Origin: an uncultured Silvanigrella sp. | GTDB lineage: Bacteria; Bdellovibrionota_B; Oligoflexia; Silvanigrellales; Silvanigrellaceae | Assembly: GCA_903933385.1 (NCBI GenBank) | Contig: CAIZJW010000020.1 | Coordinates: 1 to 52,324, forward strand | Reading direction: 5' to 3' | Length of the DNA stretch: 52,324 nucleotides | In this document: positions 1-8,870 of the stretch, one piece after another | How positions within the stretch are numbered: the stretch's first letter is position 1 | Layout: every line of letters starts with the position of its first letter | Position numbers and translations under genes: made by a program | Notes under the pieces: generated by a model | Told to the model about the DNA's origin: nothing | Database searches by the model: none | What the model saw: only the letters and a program-made list of their open reading frames with translations

Positions 1-77
1 GCAATCGCGGCAACCATTTCCAGGGTCGCAATCGCCAGAACAACAATTTTAAAAGCAAGCAGCGAAACAGTAAATGA
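1..77 (+). CDS. 3' end of an upstream CDS with an Asn/Gln/Arg-rich basic tail (window-truncated)
   Basis: Frame from nt 3 reads NRGNHFQGRNRQNNNFKSKQRNSK then TGA at 75-77, overlapping the coaE ATG (ATGA). The tail resembles those of RNA-binding or helicase proteins. Confidence 0.5.
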   Translation, partial: NRGNHFQGRNRQNNNFKSKQRNSK

Positions 78-721
78 CTCACCACAAGGTGCACCTGAAG
101 AAAATTGCAATCACAGGTGGTATCGGCTCCGGTAAATCTACGCTCACTCGAGCCCTGATAAATCTTGGGTATGCAGCGTTTGATGCGGATAAACTTGTTT
201 CCGATGTCGTTCTCGCGACCTCGGTTCGGCTTCAAATTGAAACAATTCTTGGTCAAGAATCCTACATGGAAAATGAACTCGGCACGGTTGTCTACAACCG
301 TGCTTGGGTGCGTGAGCAAGTTTTCGCCGATGAGGCCAAGCGCAAGAGTCTCGAGAGTGTTATCCATCCTGCATTGTTTAAAGCGTTTGATGATATTTGT
401 GCGCAGCTGCAGAACTTGGCGGGCGGAATTTGGGTTTTCTACGAAGCTGCACTGGTGTTTGAGAGCGAGCGCGAATCGTTTTTTGATGCTGTTGTTTCTG
501 TAGTTGTTCCGGAAGAGGAGCGACGCGCGCGCCTCAGAGCAAGTCGCAATCTGACCGATGATTCAATTTCGGCAATTTTTGCCGCGCAGGTGAGCGACAG
601 TGTGCGTCGGTCCAAGTCGCACTTTATACTCGAAAACAAAGGCTCGAAGGAAAATTTACCACTCCAAGCTTTAGAGCTACTCAGCGACTTGAGGCAGTTT
701 TTTCATCCAAAAAATCATTGA
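74..721 (+). CDS. coaE: Dephospho-CoA kinase
   Basis: N-terminal P-loop IAITGGIGSGKSTLTRAL, then DADKLV and a VIHPALF motif typical of CoaE. Confidence 0.93.
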   Translation: MTHHKVHLKKIAITGGIGSGKSTLTRALINLGYAAFDADKLVSDVVLATSVRLQIETILGQESYMENELGTVVYNRAWVREQVFADEAKRKSLESVIHPALFKAFDDICAQLQNLAGGIWVFYEAALVFESERESFFDAVVSVVVPEEERRARLRASRNLTDDSISAIFAAQVSDSVRRSKSHFILENKGSKENLPLQALELLSDLRQFFHPKNH

Positions 722-785
722 CATCGTGACTCGACCGCAATGGCGTTAACCTTGAAAGAAGTCAACCGCCATCTGAGGTGTGTGC

Positions 786-1880
786 ATGTTTCAGGTATCG
801 TGCGCAGCGTGTAATGCGTCATTCGAATATAATGTTGAAGATTACATACATCTCTGTCCGTATTGCTCAACCGGATTCGTTCTCGATCTGGATGAAGGTG
901 CGAAAGATATTATCGGCGATCACTTCATTGTTCCGAATCGCCTCGATCGTGAACAGGTTGAAGGGATCTTTTTTGATTGGATCTCCGAGCGCTATCATCG
1001 TCCGGAACGAGTTAAAAATGAATTTAAGATTCTTGGCTCGTATGGAATCAGTCTACCCTACTGGGTGATTTCAGCAGAGGCGCATACTTTTTGGAGTGGA
1101 CATAGCCAGAAGGCGAATCAATACACAGGTCAGAGTGCAGAGTATGGTTCAAAGTTTCTCAAAGAAGATGGCCGTTTTAGCCGTCGTTATCGCTGGTCAA
1201 TTTTAGGCAGGAAATCTCCCAAAGAGCATTGGGGGTTGGAGCGTTTACATCATCCAAAAGAAGGGGTGATGGTTGATTGGGATGGTTATCCACTTGATGA
1301 AACTCTTGGCGCTGTCAAAGGCGGGGCCCCTGGTACGGTTTACGATGCACGCCAGGCCTTTAAGTTTGACCATGCCAATGGGCTCACAATATCCGGTGTT
1401 CAGGTCAAAGAAAGTTCAGCTATTGCCCGGGCAAAAGATCAAATTCAGGAGTTTCATCGGCGCATCGCTAAGACGAAGGTCGGAACGCTTTACGAACACC
1501 GCACTGAAATAGAGATTGTGGGTATTCATCTCGTGCATTTGCCTTTCTGGGTAGTTCGCTATTCCTTTGCACCAAAGAGTCCTTTCCGATTTATGACAAC
1601 CGCTCGTGAGCGAAGGTTGCTTGTCCAGGGGCACACGCTTGCCGTCTTGGATGCTGAGTTGCCGCTGTCGAACTCCGATAAGGTGATGTCTAATTTACTC
1701 GTTTGTGGCTCGTTGGCTGTTTTGAGTCTCGCGCTTTCGCTGTTCTTGCACCCATTGTTTTTCCTCATGGTCATCATCTTTTCAGCTGTCTGTATTCTGT
1801 CAGCCTGGAAGATTTTCGGTCGAGAGAAGCCAGATTCCGACTTGGGACGAGGGTCAGAACTCAGTGAACCAGCATTTTAG
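786..1880 (+). CDS. Hypothetical protein with N-terminal zinc ribbon and C-terminal transmembrane segments
   Basis: Two CxxC pairs (CAAC...CPYC) at the N-terminus; hydrophobic LLVCGSLAVLSLALSLFLHPLFFLMVIIFSAVCIL near the C-terminus. ATG 786 is preceded by GAGGTG. Confidence 0.75.
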   Translation: MFQVSCAACNASFEYNVEDYIHLCPYCSTGFVLDLDEGAKDIIGDHFIVPNRLDREQVEGIFFDWISERYHRPERVKNEFKILGSYGISLPYWVISAEAHTFWSGHSQKANQYTGQSAEYGSKFLKEDGRFSRRYRWSILGRKSPKEHWGLERLHHPKEGVMVDWDGYPLDETLGAVKGGAPGTVYDARQAFKFDHANGLTISGVQVKESSAIARAKDQIQEFHRRIAKTKVGTLYEHRTEIEIVGIHLVHLPFWVVRYSFAPKSPFRFMTTARERRLLVQGHTLAVLDAELPLSNSDKVMSNLLVCGSLAVLSLALSLFLHPLFFLMVIIFSAVCILSAWKIFGREKPDSDLGRGSELSEPAF

Positions 1881-1887
1881 GTGATTC

Positions 1888-2979
1888 ATGAAAACAGTCT
1901 CTTTCGAACGATATTTTCGCATGAGTTTTCCTCTAGTGAGTTCACTGGGGCTGTTGGCTTTTGCACTCTCTTGCGGAAAGAGTTCTGAAGAGAGCAAAGA
2001 CAAAGCAGCATCGACACCCACGCCGGTGCCAACTGCAACCGATATTCCAGAGACGCCACCCGTTGCTTTCTGGATGGCCGGCAATTCAACAGGTGGGCCC
2101 GTCGTGGTACGCTTTGACTCTGCGGGAAGGCAAAGTTTGGTGATTGATCTGTTCAGCTTCGGCATTGACCGCGGCCCAATCACCGCGATGCATTTTTTGG
2201 ATTCATCCACTCTACTTTTAGTGGTGAGTCCGTCCGAGACAACTGAAAAATCGTTTGTCACTCTCGACATAAAAAGTGGCCTTGTGAAGAATAAGGCGTG
2301 GGGCTTGGAGAGCGCCATTAGAGATGCATTTAAGCCATCAGACGTTCTTTCTTTGGTGACAGGATTTCAAGCGAGTTTTTTGCATCTGCAAACTAAGGAT
2401 GCCATCAAAAAGATTAGGTATGGCGCCGACGGTGGATTGAGTGTTGCAGACTTTTTTTCCAAGGATCCCGCAAATGTGAATTGCCCCTCTGACGTCATGA
2501 CGGGTGCGGCCCTTGTTCAGGGTGGCGGTAGTTCACAGATCATTTCTTTGTCTACGGGAACAGTGCCTCGGTTGAATGTGTTGTCGTTGGCTGGGGCAAG
2601 TTCGCCGTGTAAGTATTTTGATTATAGTTCGGGGATTACAACTGCAGACCACAAACCAGTGAACATCCTGCAAACCGCTGATGGGAAAGTTTATGCGCTC
2701 TTTCAGCACGTCACTGCACCTAAAATTATACGATACGACTACGACGGTGCAGAGCTGAAAAATCCGATCAAATTTTTTGATGACAAGGGTGATTTGAGCG
2801 TGAAGCCCTTTGGTTTGATCGCGCGTACCAACAGAAAAATTATTGTTGGTAATTCAGTTGATAAGCAGCTGATTGAAATAGAAATCAAAGGTGATGAAGG
2901 CTTTGTAACGGAATTTTTTCAAAAATCATCTTTTATTACAGACAATGGAACCGCTCTTGTGGCTGAGCCTGCGCAGTAA
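1888..2979 (+). CDS. Predicted lipoprotein of unknown function
   Basis: Signal peptide with lipobox (GLLAFALSC|GKSSEES), then a Ser/Thr/Pro linker and a beta-rich domain. Confidence 0.75.
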   Translation: MKTVSFERYFRMSFPLVSSLGLLAFALSCGKSSEESKDKAASTPTPVPTATDIPETPPVAFWMAGNSTGGPVVVRFDSAGRQSLVIDLFSFGIDRGPITAMHFLDSSTLLLVVSPSETTEKSFVTLDIKSGLVKNKAWGLESAIRDAFKPSDVLSLVTGFQASFLHLQTKDAIKKIRYGADGGLSVADFFSKDPANVNCPSDVMTGAALVQGGGSSQIISLSTGTVPRLNVLSLAGASSPCKYFDYSSGITTADHKPVNILQTADGKVYALFQHVTAPKIIRYDYDGAELKNPIKFFDDKGDLSVKPFGLIARTNRKIIVGNSVDKQLIEIEIKGDEGFVTEFFQKSSFITDNGTALVAEPAQ

Positions 2980-2986
2980 ATTCGAC

Positions 2987-3811
2987 TTAATTTCCCTCGA
3001 TGAGAACACCCAAGCAGTTTGCGACCCGTCGCTCCATGGGTTCATTGAGAGGGCGTCCGTTGACTCTCTTTCCGTTCAGCACGAGCCCCGAACTTCCACC
3101 TCCGTCCAAATTCAGAGCCCATTCGGCCCCAAGCCGCTTAAAGATACGAGTTGTATCGGCAAGGGTGAGTCCGGTCAGGGAGCCTTGTCTGCCCTCGACC
3201 ATCACCCACCACATGGTTTTTCTATCAGCGCTCAAGCCCAAAGCCGTTCGCGGATGAGAAATTGTGCAAAAATCACCGCAGCTGGTGTCATAGGCTGTGG
3301 TCCATTCAAACCCCGGATCCATGAGTATCTGCCATCCGCCGACAACCGTTTTCCAATCGGCGCGCCAGGGAGTGACCTGATTATAATTTTCGATGAAGCA
3401 GTCGTTTTTTTCTGTACATGCGAGAAACGACCACTCTTTGGTGTCTGCAGACTTGGGCCACAATTCACCAACCCCTGCGGCCAGACCGATGGGCTGCAAA
3501 AGACCATCAAAAAAATCGCCGTTGATCGCAGCAACCACGCCCGTTTTTTTGCCAAACTCAGAAGGTGTGAGGCCGCGCTCGTTGGCCGTTGACGAACGTA
3601 ATTTGACTTGTGGATTTGAGAGGTCAACTTTAATGACATGAACGCGCTTGTTGCTGAACGTGTTGTCCACCGAATAGGTTACCCCGGCGCTCCCGTCGAG
3701 GGCTGGGCCAGGATAATGGGTTGAATGCCAACTGGCGTATGCATTTGAAGGAAGCAAAAACATAGACATTATCCAGAGGCTAGTCCGTGCGATTATCTGT
3801 TTGCTCAGCAT
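2987..3811 (-). CDS. Secreted phosphodiester glycosidase family (NAGPA/DUF2233-like) protein
   Basis: Signal peptide; motifs AAINGDFFDG, ALNLDGGGSSGLVLNGKRVN and RRVANCLGV. Confidence 0.82.
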   Translation of the reverse strand: MLSKQIIARTSLWIMSMFLLPSNAYASWHSTHYPGPALDGSAGVTYSVDNTFSNKRVHVIKVDLSNPQVKLRSSTANERGLTPSEFGKKTGVVAAINGDFFDGLLQPIGLAAGVGELWPKSADTKEWSFLACTEKNDCFIENYNQVTPWRADWKTVVGGWQILMDPGFEWTTAYDTSCGDFCTISHPRTALGLSADRKTMWWVMVEGRQGSLTGLTLADTTRIFKRLGAEWALNLDGGGSSGLVLNGKRVNGRPLNEPMERRVANCLGVLIEGN

Positions 3812-3843
3812 GGGCTCGCTCCGTCGATAAGGATGATTTGAAA

Positions 3844-4821
3844 ATGGTCTCCCAGATTAAAGCACAGGTGCCCTCGTCGCTCAACGGAGTGCGCTTTGAT
3901 GTCGCAGCTGCAGCTCTTTTTGAGGGTTTTTCCCGCAAGAAGATCAAGACAGTCATTGATCGTGGTGGTGCTTATTTGAATAAGAAGCGCATCACACTTG
4001 CGAAAAAAGAAGTAAAATCGGGAGATGTGATTGAACTTTTCTGGGATGAAGCGCGTCCTCTCTCGGCTCGATCCCTCAACGCAATTCCGGTTCAAATTCT
4101 CGCCAATGAAGAAGATTTCGTTGTAATCAACAAGCCTGCCGGGCTCCCCTCGCAGGCTACGCTCACAACGAGCGAAGACACTGTCATTCATGCATTGCAC
4201 AACCAGTACCCTGACTTATTTGCTGTTGATAAGCTTTTTTTGGTGCATCGTCTCGACAAAGACACGTCAGGGGTCATGTTGCTGGCGAAGTCTAAGGTTG
4301 CTCAGGCTCGTTTGGAGAAACTCTTTGTCGAGCGAAAGATGAAAAAAGTTTATCAGGCGTTGTGTTTTGGTATTCCGAAATCGATTGAAGGATTGCTCAA
4401 CTGGCCGATCCGCAAAGACGCTTCGCGTCCGAATACCTACATGGCAGTTCTTGGCTCGTCCGCCCGAACGACACGCAAGCTGCCTGAGGCTAAGTCAGCC
4501 GTCACCCATTTTCGAGTTCTGAAAACATTTCAAAAAAGCCGCGCCAGTCAAATTGAGTGTCATCCCGAGACGGGGAGAACTCACCAAATTCGGGTTCATT
4601 TGCAGGCTTTAGGAGTCCCTCTCTTGGGCGACAAAACCTACGCAGCAAATGTGATTGGTCACCCCCTTGCACAAGTTGCTACGCGCCATATGCTCCATGC
4701 CGTGCGCTTGTCGTGGACTGAGGACAACGGCCAGACATTTGCTTTTGACGCGCCATTCCCAGATGATTTCGGCGCTTGTTTGTATCTCCTCGAGCAGGAA
4801 GGGTCATCCCATGAGTTATAA
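3844..4821 (+). CDS. RluA-family 23S rRNA pseudouridine synthase
   Basis: S4-like N-terminus, catalytic motif [16 protein letters not shown], and [27 protein letters not shown]. Confidence 0.92.
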   Translation: MVSQIKAQVPSSLNGVRFDVAAAALFEGFSRKKIKTVIDRGGAYLNKKRITLAKKEVKSGDVIELFWDEARPLSARSLNAIPVQILANEEDFVVINKPAGLPSQATLTTSEDTVIHALHNQYPDLFAVDKLFLVHRLDKDTSGVMLLAKSKVAQARLEKLFVERKMKKVYQALCFGIPKSIEGLLNWPIRKDASRPNTYMAVLGSSARTTRKLPEAKSAVTHFRVLKTFQKSRASQIECHPETGRTHQIRVHLQALGVPLLGDKTYAANVIGHPLAQVATRHMLHAVRLSWTEDNGQTFAFDAPFPDDFGACLYLLEQEGSSHEL

Positions 4822-6043
4822 ATTGATTGATGTACCGACACATGGCCAAAAGATTACTGTCGATAGCAAGGGCGATTTAATTGTTCCCCTCGAGCCTATC
4901 ATTCCCTTCATTCGTGGAGATGGAACTGGGCCAGATATCTGGGCGGCAAGCCAAATGGTCTTTGACGCGGCTGTGGCGAAAGCCTATGGCGGAAAGAGAA
5001 AGATTCATTGGATGGAAGTTCCCGCGGGAGAAGCTTCTTTTCAAAAGAACAACGACTGGCTTCCTCAGGAAACTGTCGATGCACTGCGTGAGTTTCGAGT
5101 TTCAATCAAGGGTCCACTCACAACTCCAGTGGGCGGCGGAATTCGCAGTCTCAACGTGACGTTGAGGCAAACGCTTGATCTTTATCAGTGCGTTCGTCCG
5201 GTGAAGTGGTATCCGAACGTTCCTGCGCCTGTGCGTGAGCCTCAAAAAGTTAATATGGTTATTTTCCGCGAGAACACTGAAGACATCTACGCAGGAATTG
5301 AATTCAAATCTGGAAGTCCTGACGCACTTAAGTTGAGAGATTTTCTCAAGACCGCTTTCAACAAAACGGTCCGCGAAGATTCTGGTCTTGGAATTAAGCC
5401 AATCAGTGAGTTTGGCTCGAAGCGACTCGTGCGCGCAGCTATTCAGTATGCCATTGAAAATAAGCGCAAGAGTGTCACGCTCGTGCACAAGGGCAACATC
5501 ATGAAGTTTACTGAAGGTGCCTTCCGCGACTGGGGCTACGCCGTTGCAACTGAAGAATTCCGCGACTTTTGTGTCACCTGGGATGAGTGTCAGGGGCAGG
5601 TTCCGCCAGGAAAAATCCTTGTGAAGGATGCAATTGCTGACAACATGTTCCAGCAAGCTCTTCTGCGTCCCGATGAATACGATGTGTTGGCAACGACCAA
5701 CCTCAATGGTGATTATTTGTCAGATGCACTCGCTGCGCAGGTGGGTGGTTTGGGAATTGCACCTGGTGCCAACATTGGTGCTGGATATGCTGTGTTTGAA
5801 GCAACGCACGGTACCGCACCTAAGTATGCAGGACAGGATAAAGTGAATCCTGGAAGTGTTATTCTCAGCGGCGTGATGATGTTTGAATATCTTGGCTGGA
5901 AGGAAGTGTGCCAGCTCATCGAGAAGGCATTTGAAGGGACACTGCGCGATAAAGTTGTGACTTACGATTTTGCTCGGCAGCTTGCCGGAGCTAAGGAAGT
6001 AAAGTGTAGCGAATTTGCAAAAGCAATTTGTGAACACATGTAA
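4811..6043 (+). CDS. icd: NADP-type isocitrate dehydrogenase
   Basis: [38 protein letters not shown], and [17 protein letters not shown] (Lys-Tyr cofactor determinants of NADP type). ATG 4811 overlaps the end of the upstream gene. Confidence 0.95.
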   Translation: MSYKLIDVPTHGQKITVDSKGDLIVPLEPIIPFIRGDGTGPDIWAASQMVFDAAVAKAYGGKRKIHWMEVPAGEASFQKNNDWLPQETVDALREFRVSIKGPLTTPVGGGIRSLNVTLRQTLDLYQCVRPVKWYPNVPAPVREPQKVNMVIFRENTEDIYAGIEFKSGSPDALKLRDFLKTAFNKTVREDSGLGIKPISEFGSKRLVRAAIQYAIENKRKSVTLVHKGNIMKFTEGAFRDWGYAVATEEFRDFCVTWDECQGQVPPGKILVKDAIADNMFQQALLRPDEYDVLATTNLNGDYLSDALAAQVGGLGIAPGANIGAGYAVFEATHGTAPKYAGQDKVNPGSVILSGVMMFEYLGWKEVCQLIEKAFEGTLRDKVVTYDFARQLAGAKEVKCSEFAKAICEHM

Positions 6044-6064
6044 GTAGAAATTTATGCCATGACA

Positions 6065-6103
6065 AATGCCTCAGCCACTTCAAGAGTGACTGAGGCATTT
6101 TCT
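6065..6103 (+). terminator. Intrinsic terminator after icd
   Basis: AATGCCTCAGCCAC / GTGACTGAGGCATT stem followed by TTTTCTTT. Confidence 0.75.
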
Positions 6104-6118
6104 TTCATGCGCGAAGTT

Positions 6119-6445
6119 TTAGGAATACTGTGGTTTGCCGTCGAGCGTGTAGAGCTTGATGATGCTCGACCATTTGTATTGCGCACCGACCTGTTGAATG
6201 ACCTGAACAATTTGTGAGTCTGTTTCTTTGGTCATGGGGTGATTTCCATCGAACAGATACCGCGCACAGAGCCACTGGACGTCAAGGATCCTTTTCTCTA
6301 AATCGCTGCCTTTAAGCTTTGTTCCACGGCTCGAAATATGGTCGAGCCTCATTGCGCCAATTTGCTTGGGCAGTTGCGCAGAGAAAGGAGCTTCAACAAA
6401 AATGTCGATGCCTGCGAGGAGTCGGTTGTCTTGAGTTGATGTCAT
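6119..6445 (-). CDS. Hypothetical protein (108 aa)
   Basis: Intact ORF on the same strand and just downstream of the NAD-IDH gene; no family recognised. Confidence 0.6.
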   Translation of the reverse strand: MTSTQDNRLLAGIDIFVEAPFSAQLPKQIGAMRLDHISSRGTKLKGSDLEKRILDVQWLCARYLFDGNHPMTKETDSQIVQVIQQVGAQYKWSSIIKLYTLDGKPQYS

Positions 6446-6466
6446 GAGAGCAGGTCCCCTTTCAGA

Positions 6467-7477
6467 TTACTTATTCATTTTAGCAATGATGGCATCGGCA
6501 AATTCCAGAGTGCCTGCAGTGCCTTTGAGGTCCCTCGTTAAGTTCTTGCCTTCAGAAAGAACCGCCTGGAGTGACTTTTCGATACGCTCGGCTTTTTCCA
6601 ATTCGCCCATGTGTTGCAGCATCATCACTGCCGACAACAACAGAGCAGTTGGGTTCGCAAGCCCTTTTCCAGCAATGTCGGGAGCCGATCCGTGCACCGC
6701 CTCAAAAACGGCTCCCGTGGCACCAATATTAGCACCTGGCGCAACTCCCAAACCTCCCACTAGGCCAGCACAGAGGTCGGAAACGATATCACCATAAAGA
6801 TTTGGGAGAACCAAAACATCAAATTCTTCGGGCCGAGTGACAAGCTGCATGCAGAGGTTGTCCACGATGATGCTGTCGAATTTAAGGTCAGAAAATTCCT
6901 TCGCAACATGTTCGTGAGCTCTTAGAAAAAGTCCGTCTGAAAGCTTATGGATGTTAGCTTTGTGAACGCAGGTCACGCGTTTACGCTTTAGCTTTCGAGC
7001 CATTTCGAACGCATAACGGGCAACGCGCTCACTCCCTTCCCAGGTAATGAGCTTCAGGCATTGCGCGACGTTCGGCGCCACCATGTGCTCAACGCCGGCG
7101 TAGGTGTCCTCCGTATTTTCGCGAACGATGATCATGTCAATGTTATCGAAACGTGTCTTATATCCAGGTAGGCTTTTTGCAGGCCGGACATTGGCGTAGA
7201 GATCGAGACGCTTGCGAAGAGTCACGTTCGCACTCTGGTGACCACCTCCGGTTGGAGTTGTTGTTGGGCCCTTCAGGGAAATTTTGTTGCGTGCAATCGA
7301 TTCAATCGTTGCATCAGGCATGACGCCACGTCCTGCGAGTGCACTCGCTTCGCCGCCTTCATGCGTTTCCCACTCAATCTCGACACCCGTGGCTGCCAAA
7401 ATTTTTGTCACTGCATCACTGATTTCCGGGCCAATTCCGTCGCCCGGGATCAAGGTCACTCTCTGTCTGTTGCCCAT
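6467..7477 (-). CDS. NAD-type isocitrate dehydrogenase (isocitrate/isopropylmalate dehydrogenase family)
   Basis: VTLIPGDGIGPEI, GHQSANVTLRKRLDLYANVRP, IVRENTEDTYAGVEH, and HGSAPDIAGKGLANPTALLLS (Asp-Ile at the cofactor-determining positions). Confidence 0.88.
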   Translation of the reverse strand: MGNRQRVTLIPGDGIGPEISDAVTKILAATGVEIEWETHEGGEASALAGRGVMPDATIESIARNKISLKGPTTTPTGGGHQSANVTLRKRLDLYANVRPAKSLPGYKTRFDNIDMIIVRENTEDTYAGVEHMVAPNVAQCLKLITWEGSERVARYAFEMARKLKRKRVTCVHKANIHKLSDGLFLRAHEHVAKEFSDLKFDSIIVDNLCMQLVTRPEEFDVLVLPNLYGDIVSDLCAGLVGGLGVAPGANIGATGAVFEAVHGSAPDIAGKGLANPTALLLSAVMMLQHMGELEKAERIEKSLQAVLSEGKNLTRDLKGTAGTLEFADAIIAKMNK

Positions 7478-7511
7478 TGGTCTGCTCCTTCCAAAGCAAA
7501 TGTGTTTTGGA

Positions 7512-8297
7512 CTAAATCACTTCGGACTGCGCTTTGGCAAGCGAGGTCCATTCGCCGTCACTCCATTGATAACCTAAGCAAGAAATGAGCTCGAGATATA
7601 ACCCAAAGTCTGCGATATCCTGCGAGTTTTCTTCGCCAAGATCCGGATTTGCGGTGGTTAGGAATGTCTTCATACCTGCATCGGTCATCAGTGCGGCAAG
7701 GAGCAAAGGAAGATGCCCTAAAGCACTCCGACCAAAAATCCTTCGCTCTGCGATTCGAATCTCATCTAAGGCATCGTGTCCTCGTTCCATCACATCGGTG
7801 AATGAACCGTGCGGCTTTTTTAGAAGACAGAGCTCCGGAGATTCAAGGTTGTGAAAGAAGTCACAAATGAGCGGACGAATCTCAAAGACTCCACAGTGCC
7901 CCGCCATTGGACCATCCTCAGGTGTGGATACAAACAACGGACACGGGAGCTTCTCCTTCAGAAAGCGTCGCTGTTGGTCATCGGTGAGCGGAAGCGAACC
8001 CGATTGCCGCGCAGCTTCGAGATAACGTCGCGCGTACGGACTGAATTTGCCATGAAGCTCCTCAAGGGATTGTCCATCGGCAAGAAGTCTCGCCAACAAA
8101 ACAAAAGCCTCCCCCGCAGTGGCAGGGATCAGCGGAAAGTGACAACAAGCACCGCATCCCTTCGTGCATGTCACCCTTGGGCTCTCCGCATGAGCATTGT
8201 GTTTCGCGAACAAAACATCGCGGTCGGTGGTCCAGCGCGCGTGGACGGCATCGACCGCAGGTAGTAAGTATTCCAAGGCTTTTACGAAATTCATCAA
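7512..8297 (-). CDS. YkgJ-type cysteine cluster (CxxxCxxC) family protein
   Basis: CTKGCGACCHFPL, CPLF, GHCGVFEIRPLICDFF motifs. Confidence 0.78.
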   Translation of the reverse strand: MMNFVKALEYLLPAVDAVHARWTTDRDVLFAKHNAHAESPRVTCTKGCGACCHFPLIPATAGEAFVLLARLLADGQSLEELHGKFSPYARRYLEAARQSGSLPLTDDQQRRFLKEKLPCPLFVSTPEDGPMAGHCGVFEIRPLICDFFHNLESPELCLLKKPHGSFTDVMERGHDALDEIRIAERRIFGRSALGHLPLLLAALMTDAGMKTFLTTANPDLGEENSQDIADFGLYLELISCLGYQWSDGEWTSLAKAQSEVI

Positions 8298-8322
8298 CAG
8301 TGCCTCAATTAAGGACTATTTT

Positions 8323-8853
8323 ATGCGCTGGAATTCGACATCCTGCCTTTCCATAGACGTCCAATTCGAAGACATTGATGGTGGAGGTGTCGTTCACCAT
8401 CCCAACTATCTCAAATATCTTGAACGGGGACGATGTCAGGCTATGCGTGAAATTGGCGTTCCCTTCGAGGAGTGTCTGAAAGATGGCGTTGCATTTGTCG
8501 TCGCAGAGCTGAATTCAAAATATCTCCGACCCTTGCAGTTCGGACAGAGGGTCTTCGTTTTGACACGATTGGTTGCGATGAGAAAAAGCAGCCTCAAGGT
8601 CTATCAAAAGATTGTGACCCAGCCCCCCACAGACAAAGACCTTGCGGCTGAAGAAGGTTTTTTAAACGGCGCGGTTGGAACCAGTTTTTTGGCACAAATT
8701 CGACTTGTGGCGGTAGATTTGAAAAATGCAAAGCCAATTTTTGTGCCAGAGTCACTTCGCCTTGCGGGTGGGTGTCCCTCGCATGATGAATTAGCAAGCA
8801 TGCCTGCATGGACAGACGTGCGTCTGACACCCTTCAATCAAGAGAACAACTGA
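8323..8853 (+). CDS. Hotdog-fold acyl-CoA thioesterase (YbgC/4-HBT-like)
   Basis: VQFEDIDGGGVVHHPNYLKYLERGRCQAMREIG is the YbgC/4HBT signature region. Confidence 0.85.
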   Translation: MRWNSTSCLSIDVQFEDIDGGGVVHHPNYLKYLERGRCQAMREIGVPFEECLKDGVAFVVAELNSKYLRPLQFGQRVFVLTRLVAMRKSSLKVYQKIVTQPPTDKDLAAEEGFLNGAVGTSFLAQIRLVAVDLKNAKPIFVPESLRLAGGCPSHDELASMPAWTDVRLTPFNQENN

Positions 8854-8870
8854 AGCGAGATTGGAAAATT

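Noticed and set aside
2945-3592. 215-aa plus-strand ORF
   Set aside because: Antisense to the phosphodiester glycosidase gene, whose conserved motifs decide the strand.
5102-5656. 184-aa minus-strand ORF
   Set aside because: Antisense to icd; no motif or SD support.
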